A DNA stretch of 64,000 bases from Methanosphaera sp. ISO3-F5. Lineage in GTDB: Archaea; Methanobacteriota; Methanobacteria; Methanobacteriales; Methanobacteriaceae. Within the stretch, counting starts at the first letter, position 1. Each line of letters begins with the position of its first letter. Where the stretch lies: positions 1,189,287 to 1,253,286 of the forward strand of contig NZ_CP118753.2 of NCBI RefSeq assembly GCF_034480035.2, in the 5' to 3' direction. Shown here piece by piece: positions 8,900 to 19,405 of the stretch. Under the pieces are notes generated by a model. The model worked only from the letters and a program-made list of their open reading frames with translations. It did not search any database and was not told the DNA's origin. The position numbers were made by a program, and so were the translations under genes.

Positions 8900-10048
8900 A
8901 TGAAATATAGAACTTTGGGTAAGACTGGGATTAAATCATCTATTTTAGGTTTTGGTGCTATGAGACTTCCATTAAATAGTGATAATCCTGAGGATGTTAA
9001 TCTTGATGAAACAAGGAAGATGTTGGATTATGCTGTGGATAATGGTGTTAACATGTTTGACACGGCTTTAGTGTATCATACTATTGATAGGTCTAAACCG
9101 GGTGTTAGTGAGACTATTCTGGGCAATTTTCTAGGGGAGTATGATGATTTGCATATTAGTACTAAGATGCCTTCCTGGAATATTTTGTCTTGGGAGTATT
9201 TTGATAAGACATTGGATCAACATTTGGAACGTTTGAATAGGGATTCTATTGAAATGTTTTTTGTTCATTCTATTAAGGATTCTTATTATGAGACTATTAA
9301 AGAGAAGGGTTTGTATGATTTTATTGATAGGGCTATTGATGATGGTCGTATAGAGCATGTTGGTTTTTCTTCTCATGCTTCCTATGATGTTTTGATGCAG
9401 ATTTTATCTGATTATGATAAATGGGAGTTTGCTCTGACTCAGATTAATTATGTGGATAATGAGGAGAATCCTGGTCTTAAAGGTCTTAGGGAGTTTAAGA
9501 AACTTGATATTGGTACTATGATTATGGAGCCTTTGCGTGGTGGTCAGTTAGCTGAGAATCAGCCTGAACCTGTTAGGGATTTATTTGATAAGTCTTCTAA
9601 GGATTTTTCTCCTGTTGAATGGGCTTTGTATTATTTATGGGAAAATAGTGATATTAGTTGTGTTTTGAGTGGTATGAGTTCTCTTGAACAGGTTAAATGT
9701 AATGTTGATCTGGCTTCTAATTATAGGGGTGGTTGTTTAGATAGTGATGATTATAGGTTATTGGATGATGTTAAAAATTTGTATAGTAGTTTGAAGAATA
9801 TTCCTTGTACTGGTTGTAATTATTGTATGCCTTGTCCTTTTGGTGTGAATATTCCTAAATGTTTCTATGAGTTTAATATGGATAAGCTTTCTGGTAGTAG
9901 TAATCAGTCTGTTCAGTATAGGTTCCATTTGCATGATGATAAGAAGGCTCATAATTGTACTAAGTGTGGTAAGTGTTCTTCTGTTTGTCCTCAGTCTATT
10001 GATATTCCATCTTGGTTGGGTGTTGTTGAGGATCATTTTGGTGAGTAA
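8900..10048 (+). CDS. Aldo/keto reductase with C-terminal 2[4Fe-4S] ferredoxin domain
   Basis: A 382-residue cytoplasmic oxidoreductase. The N-terminus MKYRTLGKTGIKSSILGFGAMR is the AKR start, so ATG 8900 is used although the frame is open upstream. FDTALVYH holds the catalytic Asp/Tyr region and FVHSI the active-site His. The C-terminus has CTGCNYCMPCPFGVNIP and CTKCGKCSSVCPQSIDIP, two 4Fe-4S cluster sites. This archaeal/clostridial subgroup is annotated as iron-sulfur aldo/keto reductase; the substrate is unknown. A paralogue lies at 18124-19269. Codons are strongly T- and G-ending, unlike the next genes. Confidence 0.9.
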   Translation: MKYRTLGKTGIKSSILGFGAMRLPLNSDNPEDVNLDETRKMLDYAVDNGVNMFDTALVYHTIDRSKPGVSETILGNFLGEYDDLHISTKMPSWNILSWEYFDKTLDQHLERLNRDSIEMFFVHSIKDSYYETIKEKGLYDFIDRAIDDGRIEHVGFSSHASYDVLMQILSDYDKWEFALTQINYVDNEENPGLKGLREFKKLDIGTMIMEPLRGGQLAENQPEPVRDLFDKSSKDFSPVEWALYYLWENSDISCVLSGMSSLEQVKCNVDLASNYRGGCLDSDDYRLLDDVKNLYSSLKNIPCTGCNYCMPCPFGVNIPKCFYEFNMDKLSGSSNQSVQYRFHLHDDKKAHNCTKCGKCSSVCPQSIDIPSWLGVVEDHFGE

Positions 10049-10139
10049 TTTTATTTTATATTAACATAAATCTTTAAATAACATTAAGTTAATAAAATAT
10101 ATATACGAATATATTTTACTAATAAAGGACAGATTTAAA

Positions 10140-10862
10140 ATGAAATTTGATTACAATAATATTCAAAATATGGATATTAACAAGATGATGAAATATTTAA
10201 TATTCATTTCATTTGCAACACAATGGTCACTTATATCAATGATACTTAACTTATTTACAATGGGATTAATAAGAATACCATTATTTATACTGTTAATAAT
10301 TGATGCACTATCAATGCTTGTATTTAAGGAAAAAACAGTTAAAAGACCATCATTTTTATTATCAAAATTATGGGATCTTATAGAATATATTCAAGGTTCA
10401 AGAAGTAGTCATGGTTATAGTACTGCTTCTAAATCAGGTTCTGTATCCAATACTTTTAACAATGTAACTAATAGTGTCAACAAAACAAAAAATAAAATTA
10501 AAAATATATTCAATAATATTAACAGTATAAAGATTAACAATAAAAAATATAATAAGGAACGTGAATTAAACAAATTTAGTTCAGAAATTGGTAAAAAAAT
10601 AACCGTAGAATATACATCACAGGATAATAAATTACAAAAGAAAACATTTGAATACAAGGACAGAGCAACAACATACATAAAAATGCTAGAATCCAAAGGA
10701 TACAAAAACTACACCAAATACAACATAAACCCAACACAAACAGAAACATACATAATATTCAACAAAAACAAAGACATAATAGACATAGAAAATAACAAAA
10801 TACAACTAAAAAAACAAGACAAAAACTACAAATACGTAGTAGACGGATGGCCAAAAAAATAG
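10140..10862 (+). CDS. Hypothetical membrane-anchored protein
   Basis: A 240-residue protein with two hydrophobic segments near the N-terminus (about residues 18-36 and 40-60), then an Asn/Ser-rich linker and a basic C-terminal domain of about 90 residues ending in YKYVVDGWPKK. No recognised family. The codon style changes inside the gene: from about 10640 it is dominated by A- and C-ending codons, continuing into the next gene. A downstream promoter-size gap of 91 bases precedes dtd. Confidence 0.6.
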   Translation: MKFDYNNIQNMDINKMMKYLIFISFATQWSLISMILNLFTMGLIRIPLFILLIIDALSMLVFKEKTVKRPSFLLSKLWDLIEYIQGSRSSHGYSTASKSGSVSNTFNNVTNSVNKTKNKIKNIFNNINSIKINNKKYNKERELNKFSSEIGKKITVEYTSQDNKLQKKTFEYKDRATTYIKMLESKGYKNYTKYNINPTQTETYIIFNKNKDIIDIENNKIQLKKQDKNYKYVVDGWPKK

Positions 10863-10953
10863 AAAATAAACCAACATAATCTTCACCACCCCACAAAACC
10901 TTTTTTTAAATAAAATACAAGCAATACATACCCCCAATATAAGAGGAAAATCT

Positions 10954-11403
10954 ATGAAACTAGTAGTACAAAGAGTAAAAAACGCAAATGTAGAAGTAGA
11001 AAACAAAATAGTAGGATCAATACAGGAAGGCTTAATGGTACTCGTAGGCTTCGGAGAAAATGACACAACAAAAGAAGCAGACCACCTAGCCAAAAAACTA
11101 ATAAAACTACGAATATTCGAAGACGACAAAGACAGGATGAACCTATCAGTAAAAGACATACAAGGAAAACTATTACTCATACCACAATTCACACTATACG
11201 CATCAACAAAGAAAAACAGACCATCATTCCACAAAGCATTAAAACCTACAGAAGCAACAAAATTATTCGACTACTTCTGCAAAAAATGTTCCGAAGAAAT
11301 ACCAGTACAAACAGGAGTATTCGGAGCACACATGAATGTAAACCTGTTAAACAATGGTCCAGTAACAATAATACTCGAAAAAACATATTACCAAGAGGAT
11401 TAA
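10954..11403 (+). CDS. dtd: D-aminoacyl-tRNA deacylase, bacterial/eukaryal DTD1 type
   Basis: A 149-residue enzyme of standard DTD1 length that hydrolyses D-amino acids mischarged on tRNA. It begins [16 protein letters not shown], has the QFTLYAS active-site motif (the usual Ser before QFTL is Pro here), and the NGPVTI Gly-cisPro motif near the C-terminus that gives chiral selectivity. AAGAGGAAAATCT precedes the start. Archaea usually rely on the unrelated DTD2, so this copy may have been acquired by transfer; that is inference. Confidence 0.92.
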   Translation: MKLVVQRVKNANVEVENKIVGSIQEGLMVLVGFGENDTTKEADHLAKKLIKLRIFEDDKDRMNLSVKDIQGKLLLIPQFTLYASTKKNRPSFHKALKPTEATKLFDYFCKKCSEEIPVQTGVFGAHMNVNLLNNGPVTIILEKTYYQED

Positions 11404-11540
11404 AAGAGTTATTTAAAAATTAAACTTATAAATTTATACAAAAAAAAGTAAAGCGTCCCATAACAAAAAATATTACTAATAATATACAAAGTATATATTA
11501 ATAAATCAATTATTTAGACATATTAAATTTAGGTGAATTT

Positions 11541-11876
11541 ATGACTGAAAGACCATCCACACAATTTTTAAATGCAATTAATATGAAATTTCCTGGAATA
11601 CAACGAAAAGAAGAAGAATCTCCATTATCCCTATTAATATTTGATGAAATATGCAAATCAGATAAAAATGCATTTTTAGATATGTACAACAGATACGTTA
11701 CTGGAATAGAAGATGAAAATGCCCATGTTTCAGCTATTAAGGAAACCACAAGCAAAGGAATCACATACGATTACGTGTTCATAACAGAATTATATGTGGA
11801 AATAAATGGAAAACACACAACATTATACTACTACTTAACTAGAAAATCAACAAGAAATATGAAAAAATGGAAATAA
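11541..11876 (+). CDS. Hypothetical protein
   Basis: A 111-residue soluble protein with no recognised domain. ATG 11541 follows AGGTGAATTT, a clear ribosome binding site. The middle is charged and the C-terminal half (DYVFITELYVEINGKHTTLYYYL) looks like a beta-rich fold ending in a basic tail. It stands alone, convergent with the following gene. Confidence 0.6.
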   Translation: MTERPSTQFLNAINMKFPGIQRKEEESPLSLLIFDEICKSDKNAFLDMYNRYVTGIEDENAHVSAIKETTSKGITYDYVFITELYVEINGKHTTLYYYLTRKSTRNMKKWK

Positions 11877-11905
11877 AACATATTTCCAAATTTATCCCCC
11901 ATTAT

Positions 11906-12292
11906 CTATAATTTTAATCTTTTTCTATAAATAAAGGACTGCTGAACAATACTAACAGCATACTGTATATCAAATTTAGTTTTAATATTATACGTCACAA
12001 TATCCGTATTATCCTCTGCAGCATAAGGTTGTACTTGACACTTACGTGACATGTCCAATATACGATCATATGGTAAATTACATACTATTTCCACATAATC
12101 TTCTTTTGGAGTGATTGTAACAAACACCATATCTCTAGTGGAATATTTTATTGTATCTTTCTCAATTATTTCATCCATATGGCCCGTTAAATCATTTATT
12201 CTATGTTTTAAATCATCTATGATTTCATCATTTGATGTTTTTAGCACATTATCATCTAATGGTAATGGTTTTTGTTTATTTTTTCTTCTCAT
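11906..12292 (-). CDS. Hypothetical protein, possibly DUF5655-like
   Basis: A 128-residue soluble protein with a charged N-terminal region and a C-terminal part (VFVTITPKEDYVEIVCNLPYD, then DIVTYNIKTKFDIQYAVSIVQQSF) whose order of strands and final helix resembles the small DUF5655 fold. The similarity is weak and judged by eye; otherwise unassigned. It is divergent from the helicase gene. Confidence 0.5.
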   Translation of the reverse strand: MRRKNKQKPLPLDDNVLKTSNDEIIDDLKHRINDLTGHMDEIIEKDTIKYSTRDMVFVTITPKEDYVEIVCNLPYDRILDMSRKCQVQPYAAEDNTDIVTYNIKTKFDIQYAVSIVQQSFIYRKRLKL

Positions 12293-12414
12293 ACTATATT
12301 TATCCTAAAACTGATTATAGTTAAATATTTCTACTTCCAAATATTTAATCGTTAAAAAAAAATTAATACTATTTAAAAACTATAATAATAACAGAATAAT
12401 ACTACAGTGATTAC

Positions 12415-14868
12415 ATGATAATTCTAAAACCTAGACGTAAAAAGATAGACATTTACATATCCAAAAGTAACGAAATAATCTATGAAGGAAGTTTTACCCT
12501 AATAAAATCATACAAACTCCTAATAGATAATATATCAATACAAAAATATTATAAAAAAGTAAGTATTAATGACAAAGAGTTGCTTGAAATATTAAAGAAA
12601 GATAAAGTAATACTCACAGATGAAAACGATACACTAAATAGCTTCCTTAATGAAGAAAACATATCTTATACAATTCAGCATATTTGTGATAGCTGTTTAC
12701 AAAAAAAATTTACTACAGTACTATCAACAAGTGAAGAATACACTCTTTACAGAAAGACTTATTGTAAATACTGTGCCTCTACATATTTGGAGGATGTTAT
12801 AGAAAATAATACATATACAGACATTACAACAAGCCGTGTTGACCTATTATTAAACAAGTATCATGATTTGACTAAAATCTTAGATATTATTGAAAATAAT
12901 TATGATCTTTTAAACAATCCTGATTTAACATTAGTAGATACATTACCGGCAACAGAAGAAAAATATGAGAAGATACATGTTAACTCACTGGATATTCCAT
13001 ACAAGTTTAAACAGATACTGAATAAAAAGTATGATTATCTGTTACCCGTACAGGTAAATGCAGTTAAAAATGGATTATTGGATGATGAAAATCTTCTTGT
13101 AGTATCATCCACTGCTTCTGGTAAGACACTAATTGGTGAATTAGCAGGGATTACTAAGTGTTTAGAAGATAAGAAGATGATTTATTTAACGCCACTTGTT
13201 GCTCTTGCTAACCAAAAATATCGTGATTTTAAAAGGGATTATGAACAATTAGGGTTTAAAGTTGTGATAAAAGTTGGTCGTAATAGGGTTAAAACTGATG
13301 AAGAATTAAATATTGTTGAGGAATCAGTTAGTGATGCTGATATTATTGTTGCTACTTATGAAGGTTTAGATTATATTCTTAGAAGTGGGAAGTATAATGT
13401 TTTAAATGAGTTAGGTGTTGTTGTAATTGATGAGATTCATATGTTAGATGATAAGGAGAGAGGTCATAGACTTAATGGATTAGTTCATCGATTGTTATCA
13501 TTATTTAAGGATGCTCAGTTAATTGCTTTATCTGCTACTATTCAGAATGCTCATGAAGTTGCTGAAACATTTAATATGAGTTTAGTTTCCTATGATAAGA
13601 GGCCGGTTAAAATTGAAAGACATATTGTGCCATTATATCTTAAAGAAAAAATGAATTTTATTAAGAATCTCTGTCTTAAAGAGTTTAATAATGTGTCTTC
13701 TAAGAATTATCATGGACAAACCATTATTTTCACTGATTCCAGGCGTAATACTGAGATTATCAGCAAGTTTCTTGATAAGAATGGTGTAAATGCTGCTTCT
13801 TATCATGCTGGTTTAACATATAATCGTAAGCTAGAGATTGAGGAATCTTTTATTAAACAGGAATTAACTGCTATTGTAACTACTAGTGCTTTAAGTAATG
13901 GTATTGATTTTCCTGCTTCACAGGTTATTTTTGATTCTCTTCGTATGGGTTTTGAATGGTTAACTCCTAATGAGTTTCATCAGATGCTGGGTCGGGCTGG
14001 AAGACCATCTTATCATGATACGGGAAAGGTTTACCTGTTACCTGTAATGGACAGGTACTCTGCTAATGAATATGTTATTGCTCAAAAATTAATTAATAGC
14101 AGTATTCAGAATGTAAATGTTTTATATGATGCAAATGATGTATATGAGCAAGTTTTAGCCGACATTTGTGCCCTTGGTTGTGCCGATTTGAATAGTCTCA
14201 GAAAAGTATATGACGAATTAGAGTTACCTGTAACATTTAAAGAAGCAGTTAATGAATTAAAAGATAATAAATTAATCAAGGTTGAATCAGATAATACGGC
14301 TATTCCCACAGAGTATGGTTTTGCAGTTTCAAAGTCATTTATCAGCATTAATATTGCAGAATTTGTTAAAAACCATTTATTATCTGATATATTGGAGGTT
14401 TCCCTAAATATCGAACAGATTAAAAATGTTTATTTATCGGATTCATTGTTGAAAAGCTTTAATAAAGCAGGATTATATCCTAATATCAGACTTTTTTCCG
14501 ATGAAAACAGGTATGAGATTATTAGAGGTAAAATATTGGATGTTCTTGATAAGAAGACTAGAAATTTTATAATTAATATGCACAATGATTTTTTTATCTG
14601 TGATTGTTGGGATAGTCCAAGGTGTAACTGTTTAGAAAAGAATATCTCTGAGCATATAATTAATCGTAGGTTACAGGGTTGGAGTCCATCCGAAATAAGT
14701 AAGGAGTTTAAAAAACAGTACTCCCTAGTAATTTATCCTGGAGATGTATATTCATTTCTTGATCAGACAATTAGATTTTTAGATGTTATCAAGCGTATTG
14801 CCCGAGTTTATAAGATAAATAGTACTATTGATGATTGTGTTCGCACTATTAAAAAATTAGAAGGATAA
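12415..14868 (+). CDS. Archaeal ASH-Ski2 type superfamily 2 helicase (DUF5814/COG1202)
   Basis: An 817-residue ATP-dependent nucleic acid helicase. The N-terminal domain has a four-Cys zinc site (C91, C94, C117, C120), followed by Walker A STASGKT (about 231-238), DEIH (339-342), SATIQ, and motif VI QMLGRAGRP (523-531), then a winged-helix/ratchet part and a C-terminal Cys cluster (CDCWDSPRCNC). This order matches the archaea-specific Ski2-like helicases reported to associate with RNase J and the ribosome, implying a role in RNA decay or quality control. Start ATG 12415 has a GTGATTAC site just upstream. RNase J is not in the window. Confidence 0.85.
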   Translation: MIILKPRRKKIDIYISKSNEIIYEGSFTLIKSYKLLIDNISIQKYYKKVSINDKELLEILKKDKVILTDENDTLNSFLNEENISYTIQHICDSCLQKKFTTVLSTSEEYTLYRKTYCKYCASTYLEDVIENNTYTDITTSRVDLLLNKYHDLTKILDIIENNYDLLNNPDLTLVDTLPATEEKYEKIHVNSLDIPYKFKQILNKKYDYLLPVQVNAVKNGLLDDENLLVVSSTASGKTLIGELAGITKCLEDKKMIYLTPLVALANQKYRDFKRDYEQLGFKVVIKVGRNRVKTDEELNIVEESVSDADIIVATYEGLDYILRSGKYNVLNELGVVVIDEIHMLDDKERGHRLNGLVHRLLSLFKDAQLIALSATIQNAHEVAETFNMSLVSYDKRPVKIERHIVPLYLKEKMNFIKNLCLKEFNNVSSKNYHGQTIIFTDSRRNTEIISKFLDKNGVNAASYHAGLTYNRKLEIEESFIKQELTAIVTTSALSNGIDFPASQVIFDSLRMGFEWLTPNEFHQMLGRAGRPSYHDTGKVYLLPVMDRYSANEYVIAQKLINSSIQNVNVLYDANDVYEQVLADICALGCADLNSLRKVYDELELPVTFKEAVNELKDNKLIKVESDNTAIPTEYGFAVSKSFISINIAEFVKNHLLSDILEVSLNIEQIKNVYLSDSLLKSFNKAGLYPNIRLFSDENRYEIIRGKILDVLDKKTRNFIINMHNDFFICDCWDSPRCNCLEKNISEHIINRRLQGWSPSEISKEFKKQYSLVIYPGDVYSFLDQTIRFLDVIKRIARVYKINSTIDDCVRTIKKLEG

Positions 14869-15784
14869 ACTTCTAATTTATGTTTCTTTTTTTTTTGAAT
14901 GATATAGTTTACATATTCATATAATACATAGATTACTAGTATTGTAGCTATTATTGTTTCAATTTTACTTATGCTTGTTAGAATCATATTATTCTGTATT
15001 AATATCATTTTTGTTGTTGCTATTGCACTTATTACAAAGGGAAATGTAAAAGCACTGTAACTTGGATAAAATGGTAATCGGATGTGCTTGATTAGTTGGT
15101 ATAATGAGAATATGTAGAGTATTAATCCTATAATGTATAATGTTGTTATGAATTGTGTGTTTAAAGTATTGAATGAATAATAGTATCCTACGGTTAATAT
15201 GTTGAATATGGCTGCGTAAATACATATTAACGGTTTATTTGCATCAGTTTTAACTGGGTATTTTATGTACCGGTAACTTACGAGTATGAAGCTTGGTATC
15301 ATTACTATTAAACCGAAGACAAAGAATATCCATGAAATATCATGTAACTCTAGTATACCTCCACTAATGGATGCCATTGTTAATCCAATATATACAACCC
15401 ATAAGCTTCCATAATACTTTTCTATATTGAAATCAAGTATGATATGATGAATTGTGTAATAGATTATTAGCAGCAAATGTAATAATACTCCTATTAACCA
15501 TATAATTAGGGATAAATAGTGGTTGGTATTCACAATATAAGTGCTTAGTACCATCACTGCCATTGAGAATGTACCGGAGTGCTTAAAACTACTGGGTTAG
15601 ATAGTTCTTTAAATAATTCTTTTCTATAATATACTAGTTTTAATAGTAGGATTAATATGATAGTCAGGCCTAATATGAATGTTATACTTTTAATAAGGTT
15701 ATCCTCGAATAAATTTCCTATTGATAATACTGCTAGTAATGTGCCGCTAATGGCTATTGGCATGTTTTTTATGATGTTGTTCAT
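14808..15784 (-). pseudogene. TDT family (TehA/SLAC1-like) transporter, frameshifted
   Basis: Two overlapping minus-strand frames, 15554-15784 and 14808-15563, together give a 10-helix-type protein of about 325 residues like tellurite-resistance/dicarboxylate transporters. The first frame reads NPVVLSTP then runs off; the second begins GTFSMAVMVLSTY, and the family motif spans this join. Adding one base near 15575 restores it. The natural C-terminus may also be altered: an 11-T run at 14884-14894 lies near the end, and the present frame overlaps the convergent helicase by 61 bases. Substrate unknown. Confidence 0.7.
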
Positions 15785-15887
15785 TCTATTACCATATTAT
15801 TTTTCTTCTTATAATTATAATTATGAAATGTTTCATTTAAATATTTAAAACAACTTATATTATCTATAAATAAGATAAATAAATAAT

Positions 15888-16289
15888 ATGTTTAAAAGTA
15901 TTATAGATGTAAGCTCAAGAGACACTGATGCATTAGGTCATGTGAATAATACTTCAATACCCTTATGGTTTGAAACATCACGAAATCCTCTTTATAAAAT
16001 ATTTAATCCTACAATGGAATTAAATCCTAAAACATGGAATCTTATAATGGTACATACTGAATTTGATTACTTGGACCAAATATTTTTTGGCAAAACTATA
16101 GAAATCAGAACATATGTGGAAAAGATAGGTAATACTTCAGTTACTGTTTACCAGGAAGCATGGCAGGATGATAATTTAACAGCCAAGGGAAAGGCAATTC
16201 TTGTACAGTTTGATTTTAATAAGCAGGAAAAAGTATTGATTCCAGAGAATATACGTAAAGAATTAGAAAAACATTTATTTGTGGAGTGA
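15888..16289 (+). CDS. Acyl-CoA thioesterase (4HBT hotdog fold)
   Basis: A 133-residue single hotdog-domain protein. The 4HBT active-site region is RDTDALGHVNNTSIPLWFE (catalytic Asp in DTD, followed by the HVNN turn); the rest (VHTEFDYLDQIFFGKTIEIRTYVEKIGNTSVTV) follows the family pattern. It cleaves acyl-CoA or a related thioester; the acyl group is unknown. The next small gene overlaps or directly follows it. Confidence 0.85.
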   Translation: MFKSIIDVSSRDTDALGHVNNTSIPLWFETSRNPLYKIFNPTMELNPKTWNLIMVHTEFDYLDQIFFGKTIEIRTYVEKIGNTSVTVYQEAWQDDNLTAKGKAILVQFDFNKQEKVLIPENIRKELEKHLFVE

Positions 16290-16296
16290 AAGAAGA

Positions 16297-16506
16297 ATGT
16301 TATATAAATATCATGTTGCAATCATCAAAGATCAGGTTGTAGTAACGGATAAATATTATCAGGAAGATGAAAAGCCTGATGATGAAGAATATAAAAAATT
16401 AATTCAACAATATGAAGCTGATGAGCTTGTATTAAATACAGTTAGTGATACAGAACTTGAATTGTTTGAAAAAGAAGTTATTGATGTTGAAGCATTAAAA
16501 AATTAG
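16297..16506 (+). CDS. Small acidic hypothetical protein
   Basis: A 69-residue acidic protein starting MLYKYHVAIIKDQVVV. ATG 16297 is chosen since GAGTGAAAGAAG just upstream can serve as binding site; it begins 7 bases after the thioesterase stop, so the two are likely co-transcribed. No known domain, no membrane segment. Confidence 0.6.
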   Translation: MLYKYHVAIIKDQVVVTDKYYQEDEKPDDEEYKKLIQQYEADELVLNTVSDTELELFEKEVIDVEALKN

Positions 16507-16555
16507 AATACTCTATTTTTTCCCTAAAAAAAATAATAATAGTGGTGTGATGAAA

Positions 16556-18025
16556 TTAATAATCACCACTTTTAGGTGTTGCTCTTGTAAGAATATATGG
16601 TAATATAAGCATTATCATTAACAATATGAATTCTACTATCATAGTAGCACTATCTACAAATATTACATTAGTAAATACTGCTTGTATCCATAATATGAAT
16701 GATATTACAGGTATTATATAAGTTACTAATAATATCCATTTTTTTCCTAGTTTTAAGAATGTTGCATTTTTATTAATTCCAGGTAACAGTTTGTCTAAAC
16801 CATAAATTACTGCTATTAATATTGTTTGTAATGTTACATTCAATAATAAACCGAACTGATTTACGAATGTGTCAAATACGCCTAGTAATGTACTTCCATA
16901 TGTTGTTGCAAATAATAATGATATTACAAATGCAACAATACTGATTATTGAAACTGCTCTTGACCTTGATATATTGAATTTATCCTGAACTGATAATGCC
17001 AGTGGTTCTATGATTGATATGTTTGATGTTATTCCTGCAAACAATAAACATAAGAAGAATAATGGACCTATAACATATCCTAATGTTCCCATTACATTAA
17101 ATATTTCAGGGAATGCTACAAATGCTAATCCAGTTCCCTGTGATACTAGTTCACCTATTGGAATATTATTTGTTGTACTCATAAATCCTAGGATACTGAA
17201 TACTCCTGCTGCAGTAAATACTTCAAAACTACTGTTTGCTATTGCTACTGTCAGTGCACTTCTTGGTATGTTAGTTTCATCTGGCAGGTAACTAGCGTAT
17301 GCTAGTGTGATTGTCATTCCTATACTTAATGAAAACAATATTTGCCCAAATGCTGCTACCCATATGTTTGGGTTGAGCACTGAATTCCAGTCTGGTGTGA
17401 ATAATGTGGTTAATCCTAGTGATGCACCTGGTAGTGTTACTGCAAATGCTACTATGATTATCATACATATGAATAATAATGGTGTTAATATACGATTTGC
17501 TTTTCCGACACCATCATTTAAATTTCTATGTGAAATAAACCATACTATTGCCCATACGATTATTAATGCTATTAATACGTATATTGCTATGCTGAATAAT
17601 CCTGAGGGATCTGCTGAGTTTTGTAATATTGTGTTTGTAAAGAATTCTTCAGGTTTTGGTCCCCATCCCTTGAAGAAGCTTAAAGGTACATATATCAGGT
17701 CCCACGCTACTACTACAACGTAATATGTTAGTATTAGAAATGGTGATGCTTGTATAAACCAGCCAATGTATTCATATTTGCTATTTATTTTATGTGCTAT
17801 TTTACTTATTCCTGATTTGAATTTGTAACCTGCCCCGTATTCTACGAATAATAGGGGTATTCCGAGGAATATTATTGATAGGATGTAGGGTATTAGAAAC
17901 GCTCCACCACCATTAGTATATGCTACATATGGGAATCGCCATATGTTTCCTAATCCAACGGCGGATCCTATCATTGCTAGTAAAAAGCTCAGGTTACTGT
18001 TCCATTTTACTTTTTCATCCGTCAT
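16556..18025 (-). CDS. Neurotransmitter:sodium symporter (NSS/SNF) family transporter
   Basis: A 489-residue LeuT-fold protein with 11-12 membrane helices. The helix 1 sodium/substrate motif AMIGSAVGLGNIWRFPYVAYTNGGGAF appears near the N-terminus; the helix 6 region FFSLSIGMTITLAYASY and helix 8 region PLFFLCLLFAGITSN also follow the family. It imports amino acids or amines with sodium. It is flanked by unrelated genes on both sides, and start ATG 18025 is the only reasonable one. Confidence 0.93.
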   Translation of the reverse strand: MTDEKVKWNSNLSFLLAMIGSAVGLGNIWRFPYVAYTNGGGAFLIPYILSIIFLGIPLLFVEYGAGYKFKSGISKIAHKINSKYEYIGWFIQASPFLILTYYVVVVAWDLIYVPLSFFKGWGPKPEEFFTNTILQNSADPSGLFSIAIYVLIALIIVWAIVWFISHRNLNDGVGKANRILTPLLFICMIIIVAFAVTLPGASLGLTTLFTPDWNSVLNPNIWVAAFGQILFSLSIGMTITLAYASYLPDETNIPRSALTVAIANSSFEVFTAAGVFSILGFMSTTNNIPIGELVSQGTGLAFVAFPEIFNVMGTLGYVIGPLFFLCLLFAGITSNISIIEPLALSVQDKFNISRSRAVSIISIVAFVISLLFATTYGSTLLGVFDTFVNQFGLLLNVTLQTILIAVIYGLDKLLPGINKNATFLKLGKKWILLVTYIIPVISFILWIQAVFTNVIFVDSATMIVEFILLMIMLILPYILTRATPKSGDY

Positions 18026-18123
18026 TTTTTCACTATATATTTTTTTGATATATCATATTATGTATATTATAACTAATATAAATTATGAATAAATAGCTAA
18101 TTTTTTTAAAAAAGGAATTATAT

Positions 18124-19269
18124 TTATTTTCCAAATAGTTTACTGGCTTTTTTCATAACTTCTATTATTTCTACACCAAATGGACATCTTTCTTCACATT
18201 TTTTACAGCCAAAACATAATGAAGCATGAGCATCCAAATTATTATAATGTTCACGTATACTTTCTGGTACTTCTTCATGAACTACTGCAAGGTCATATAG
18301 CTTGTTTACCATGGCTATGTTTATTTCAAATGGGCATGGTGCACAGTGCCCACAGTATGTGCATTTACCTAGATATGAGTGTTGGGGTGCGGTTGTAAGT
18401 ATTTTAGAATAATCTTTTTCCTCTTCGGATGCTTTTTCATAGTATAATGCGTCATCTAATTCTTTTATACTGTTTATTCCTACGAGTATTGATTTTGATG
18501 ATGGTCTTGTTAGTGCGTAGTGTATGCATTGTAGTGGTGTCATTGCTATTCCGAATGGTGAGTCTTCTTTGTTAAATAGTCTTCCTCCTGCGTATCCTTT
18601 CATTACTGTTATTGCTGTGTTTGTGTCTTGGCAGGTTTGGTATAGTTGTGATCTTATTGGTTGTATTCCTCCGAGGTCTTGTGAGTATTTTTCTTTTTCA
18701 AAGTAGTCGTCCAGTACTACTGGTGGCATCATATCGAATGCTGGGTTTAGGCTGAGCATTAGTAATTCTATTTCGGGGTTGTTTGCTGCGAGTAATCCTA
18801 CTTCTGGGTTGTGTGTACTTAATCCTATGTGGTGTATCTTGTTTTCTTCTTTTAGTTTGTGTACGTAGTCTATGAATTCTCCGTTGATGATTTTTTTGTA
18901 TTCTTCTACTTCATCTACGTAGTGTATCATTCCGAATTCTATGTGGTCTGTTTGTAGTCTTGTGAGGAGGTCTTCGAATGCTGGTATTACTTTATCCATT
19001 TGTCTTGTTCTTACGTATTGGTTGTTTTGCCAGGTTGATCCTATGTGTCCTTGTATTATCCATTTGTCTCTGTTTTCGTGTATTGCTTTTCCTAGGTTAC
19101 TTCTTACTTCTGGGTCGGACATCCAGCAGTCTAGGAAGTTGATTCCGTTTTTTTCGCAGTGTGTTATTATTTTTTTTATTTCTTCATAGGGTTTTCCTGC
19201 CATCCATTCGGCTCCGAATCCTATTTCGCTTATTTTGTATTTGGTTTTTCCTATTTTATTGTATTTCAT
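18124..19269 (-). CDS. Aldo/keto reductase with C-terminal 2[4Fe-4S] domain (paralogue)
   Basis: A 381-residue protein starting MKYNKIGKTKYKISEIGFGAEW. It has the AKR fold markers FLDCWMSDP and FGMIHYVD, and a ferredoxin-like tail CTYCGHCAPCPFEIN and CFGCKKCEERCPFGVEI. It is a diverged paralogue of the gene at 8900-10048. The AKR catalytic Tyr position after FLDCW reads MSD rather than the usual Tyr-containing turn, so the reaction may differ. The coding strand is markedly A/C-rich at its 5' end. Confidence 0.88.
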   Translation of the reverse strand: MKYNKIGKTKYKISEIGFGAEWMAGKPYEEIKKIITHCEKNGINFLDCWMSDPEVRSNLGKAIHENRDKWIIQGHIGSTWQNNQYVRTRQMDKVIPAFEDLLTRLQTDHIEFGMIHYVDEVEEYKKIINGEFIDYVHKLKEENKIHHIGLSTHNPEVGLLAANNPEIELLMLSLNPAFDMMPPVVLDDYFEKEKYSQDLGGIQPIRSQLYQTCQDTNTAITVMKGYAGGRLFNKEDSPFGIAMTPLQCIHYALTRPSSKSILVGINSIKELDDALYYEKASEEEKDYSKILTTAPQHSYLGKCTYCGHCAPCPFEINIAMVNKLYDLAVVHEEVPESIREHYNNLDAHASLCFGCKKCEERCPFGVEIIEVMKKASKLFGK

Positions 19270-19405
19270 TATTTTACTCCTTGTGTTTATTTTTGTATTT
19301 TTTGGTATATGTGGCTAATTATTAATTTTTTAGGTGTGGCTAAATTTATATATTTATTTGAATATATTATTAGTATTAATAAAATTTATTAAGAGGGTTT
19401 GTAGT

